In this document: positions 63,559 through 64,000 of the stretch, piece by piece
Position numbering within the stretch: the first letter of the stretch is position 1
How the letters are laid out: every line of letters starts with the position of its first letter
From: JBBRMW01 sp965246845
Lineage (GTDB): Bacteria; Chloroflexota; Anaerolineae; Aggregatilineales; UBA2796
Assembly (NCBI GenBank): GCA_965246845.1
Contig: CBDFFR010000005.1
Location: forward strand, 372,001 to 436,000
Length of the DNA: 64,000 nucleotides
Reading direction: 5' to 3'
Notes under the pieces: generated by a model
Seen by the model: only the letters and a program-made list of their open reading frames with translations
What the model was told of the DNA's origin: nothing
Databases searched by the model: none
Program-made: the position numbers and the translations under genes

Positions 63559-64000
63559 TCACTTCGTCAGCTTCACGCGCGGGTCGAGGACGCCATAGAG
63601 CAGATCGACCGACAGGCTGAAGAACATGACCACGACGGTCGCGACCAGTGCGCTGGCGGTCGCGGTCGGAATATCGCCCAGTTTGAGCGCGTTGCTCGTC
63701 ATCAACCCGAACCCCTGAATATTGAAGATTGATTCGATGAAGATGGTGCTGCTCACCAACCCCGCACCGGTGAGTCCAAGAATGGTGATCACGGGGGTCA
63801 GTGAATTGCGAACCACATGGCGCAGGACGATTTGCACTTCCGGGACACCCCGCGCACGCGCCGCCCGAATGTACTCCTGCGAGAGGACTTCAAGCACCGA
63901 AGCGCGCGTGAACCGGACGACGTTCAGCAACGCGCCCGCTGCCAGACATGCCGCGGGCAGGATCGTTTCCTGGCTGAACAGACCATGCCATCCGATCCCG
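63559..64000 (-). CDS. ABC transporter permease, OppB-like (5' part outside window)
   Basis: The frame is open to the window edge. The visible C-terminal 147 codons show the EAA loop region SQEYIRAARARGVPEVQIVL then RHVVRNSLTPVITILGLTG, and the OppB signature IFNIQGFGLMTSNALKLGD near the end. The N-terminal half lies outside, where the substrate-binding protein gene may also lie. This is the first visible gene of the leftward transport-hydrolase operon. Confidence 0.93.
   Translation of the reverse strand, partial: GIGWHGLFSQETILPAACLAAGALLNVVRFTRASVLEVLSQEYIRAARARGVPEVQIVLRHVVRNSLTPVITILGLTGAGLVSSTIFIESIFNIQGFGLMTSNALKLGDIPTATASALVATVVVMFFSLSVDLLYGVLDPRVKLTK

Overview
The window looks like a chromosomal segment of a Chloroflexota bacterium, probably close to Anaerolineae. 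The evidence is high GC, a run of membrane-anchored or secreted proteins with Thr/Pro-rich linkers (about 3172-4706, 24478-25671, 42720-43931), menaquinone-type quinone synthesis (menA), and housekeeping genes of bacterial type (secA, ftsY, trpA, glpK, rluB-like). Taxonomy is inference; no rRNA is present.

Layout. 1-35.2 kb is mostly core. It holds the 3' part of secA, a group of small anchored proteins, an AlkD-like repair protein, an RluB-type pseudouridine synthase with nine 25-residue repeats, and surface-polysaccharide genes: a GT4, a GT9-GT26 fusion, then on the other strand a GT2, a polyprenyl-phosphate sugar transferase and an AAC(6')-like acetyltransferase. These are followed by a PsuK-like sugar kinase with PncC, a STAND NTPase with menA and glpK, SH3-like proteins, trpA, an O-methyltransferase, a nucleoside hydrolase and ftsY. 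Next comes a leftward block with a PARG-like protein, a membrane MutS-like ATPase, a rhodanese, a TIR-domain protein and a beta-propeller protein.

35.26-57.4 kb is accessory DNA. It opens at a tRNA-Arg(CCG) gene into which the coding sequence of a large serine recombinase runs. A regulator with a palindromic operator candidate, a 180-bp array of six hairpins and a small mobilisation module (HU-like, RHH, relaxase-like) follow. Then come a HEAT-like solenoid protein, an anchored beta-propeller protein and a leftward defence locus: a helicase broken by one frameshift, a VapBC-type pair, a DUF1156 adenine methylase and a DUF499 ATPase with an N-terminal HEPN-like RNNWAH motif. This matches the helicase-methylase-ATPase (Hma) architecture. 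An oppositely oriented CHAP/NlpC-like protein with a leader resembling contractile-injection cargo sits between helicase and toxin-antitoxin pair. A sigma-factor-like gene behind a hairpin leader closes the region. The right boundary was not found: no second copy of the tRNA 3' end is visible by eye.

57.4-64 kb is a leftward catabolic operon: Opp/Dpp-type ABC transporter genes (permease B cut by the window end, permease C, ATPases D and F), then a large GH106/GH2-like glycoside hydrolase. It probably serves import and breakdown of a rhamnose-containing or related glycan.

The items most worth a second look are the composite defence locus with its embedded toxin-antitoxin pair, frameshifted helicase and injection-cargo-like neighbour, and the hairpin array beside the mobilisation genes.
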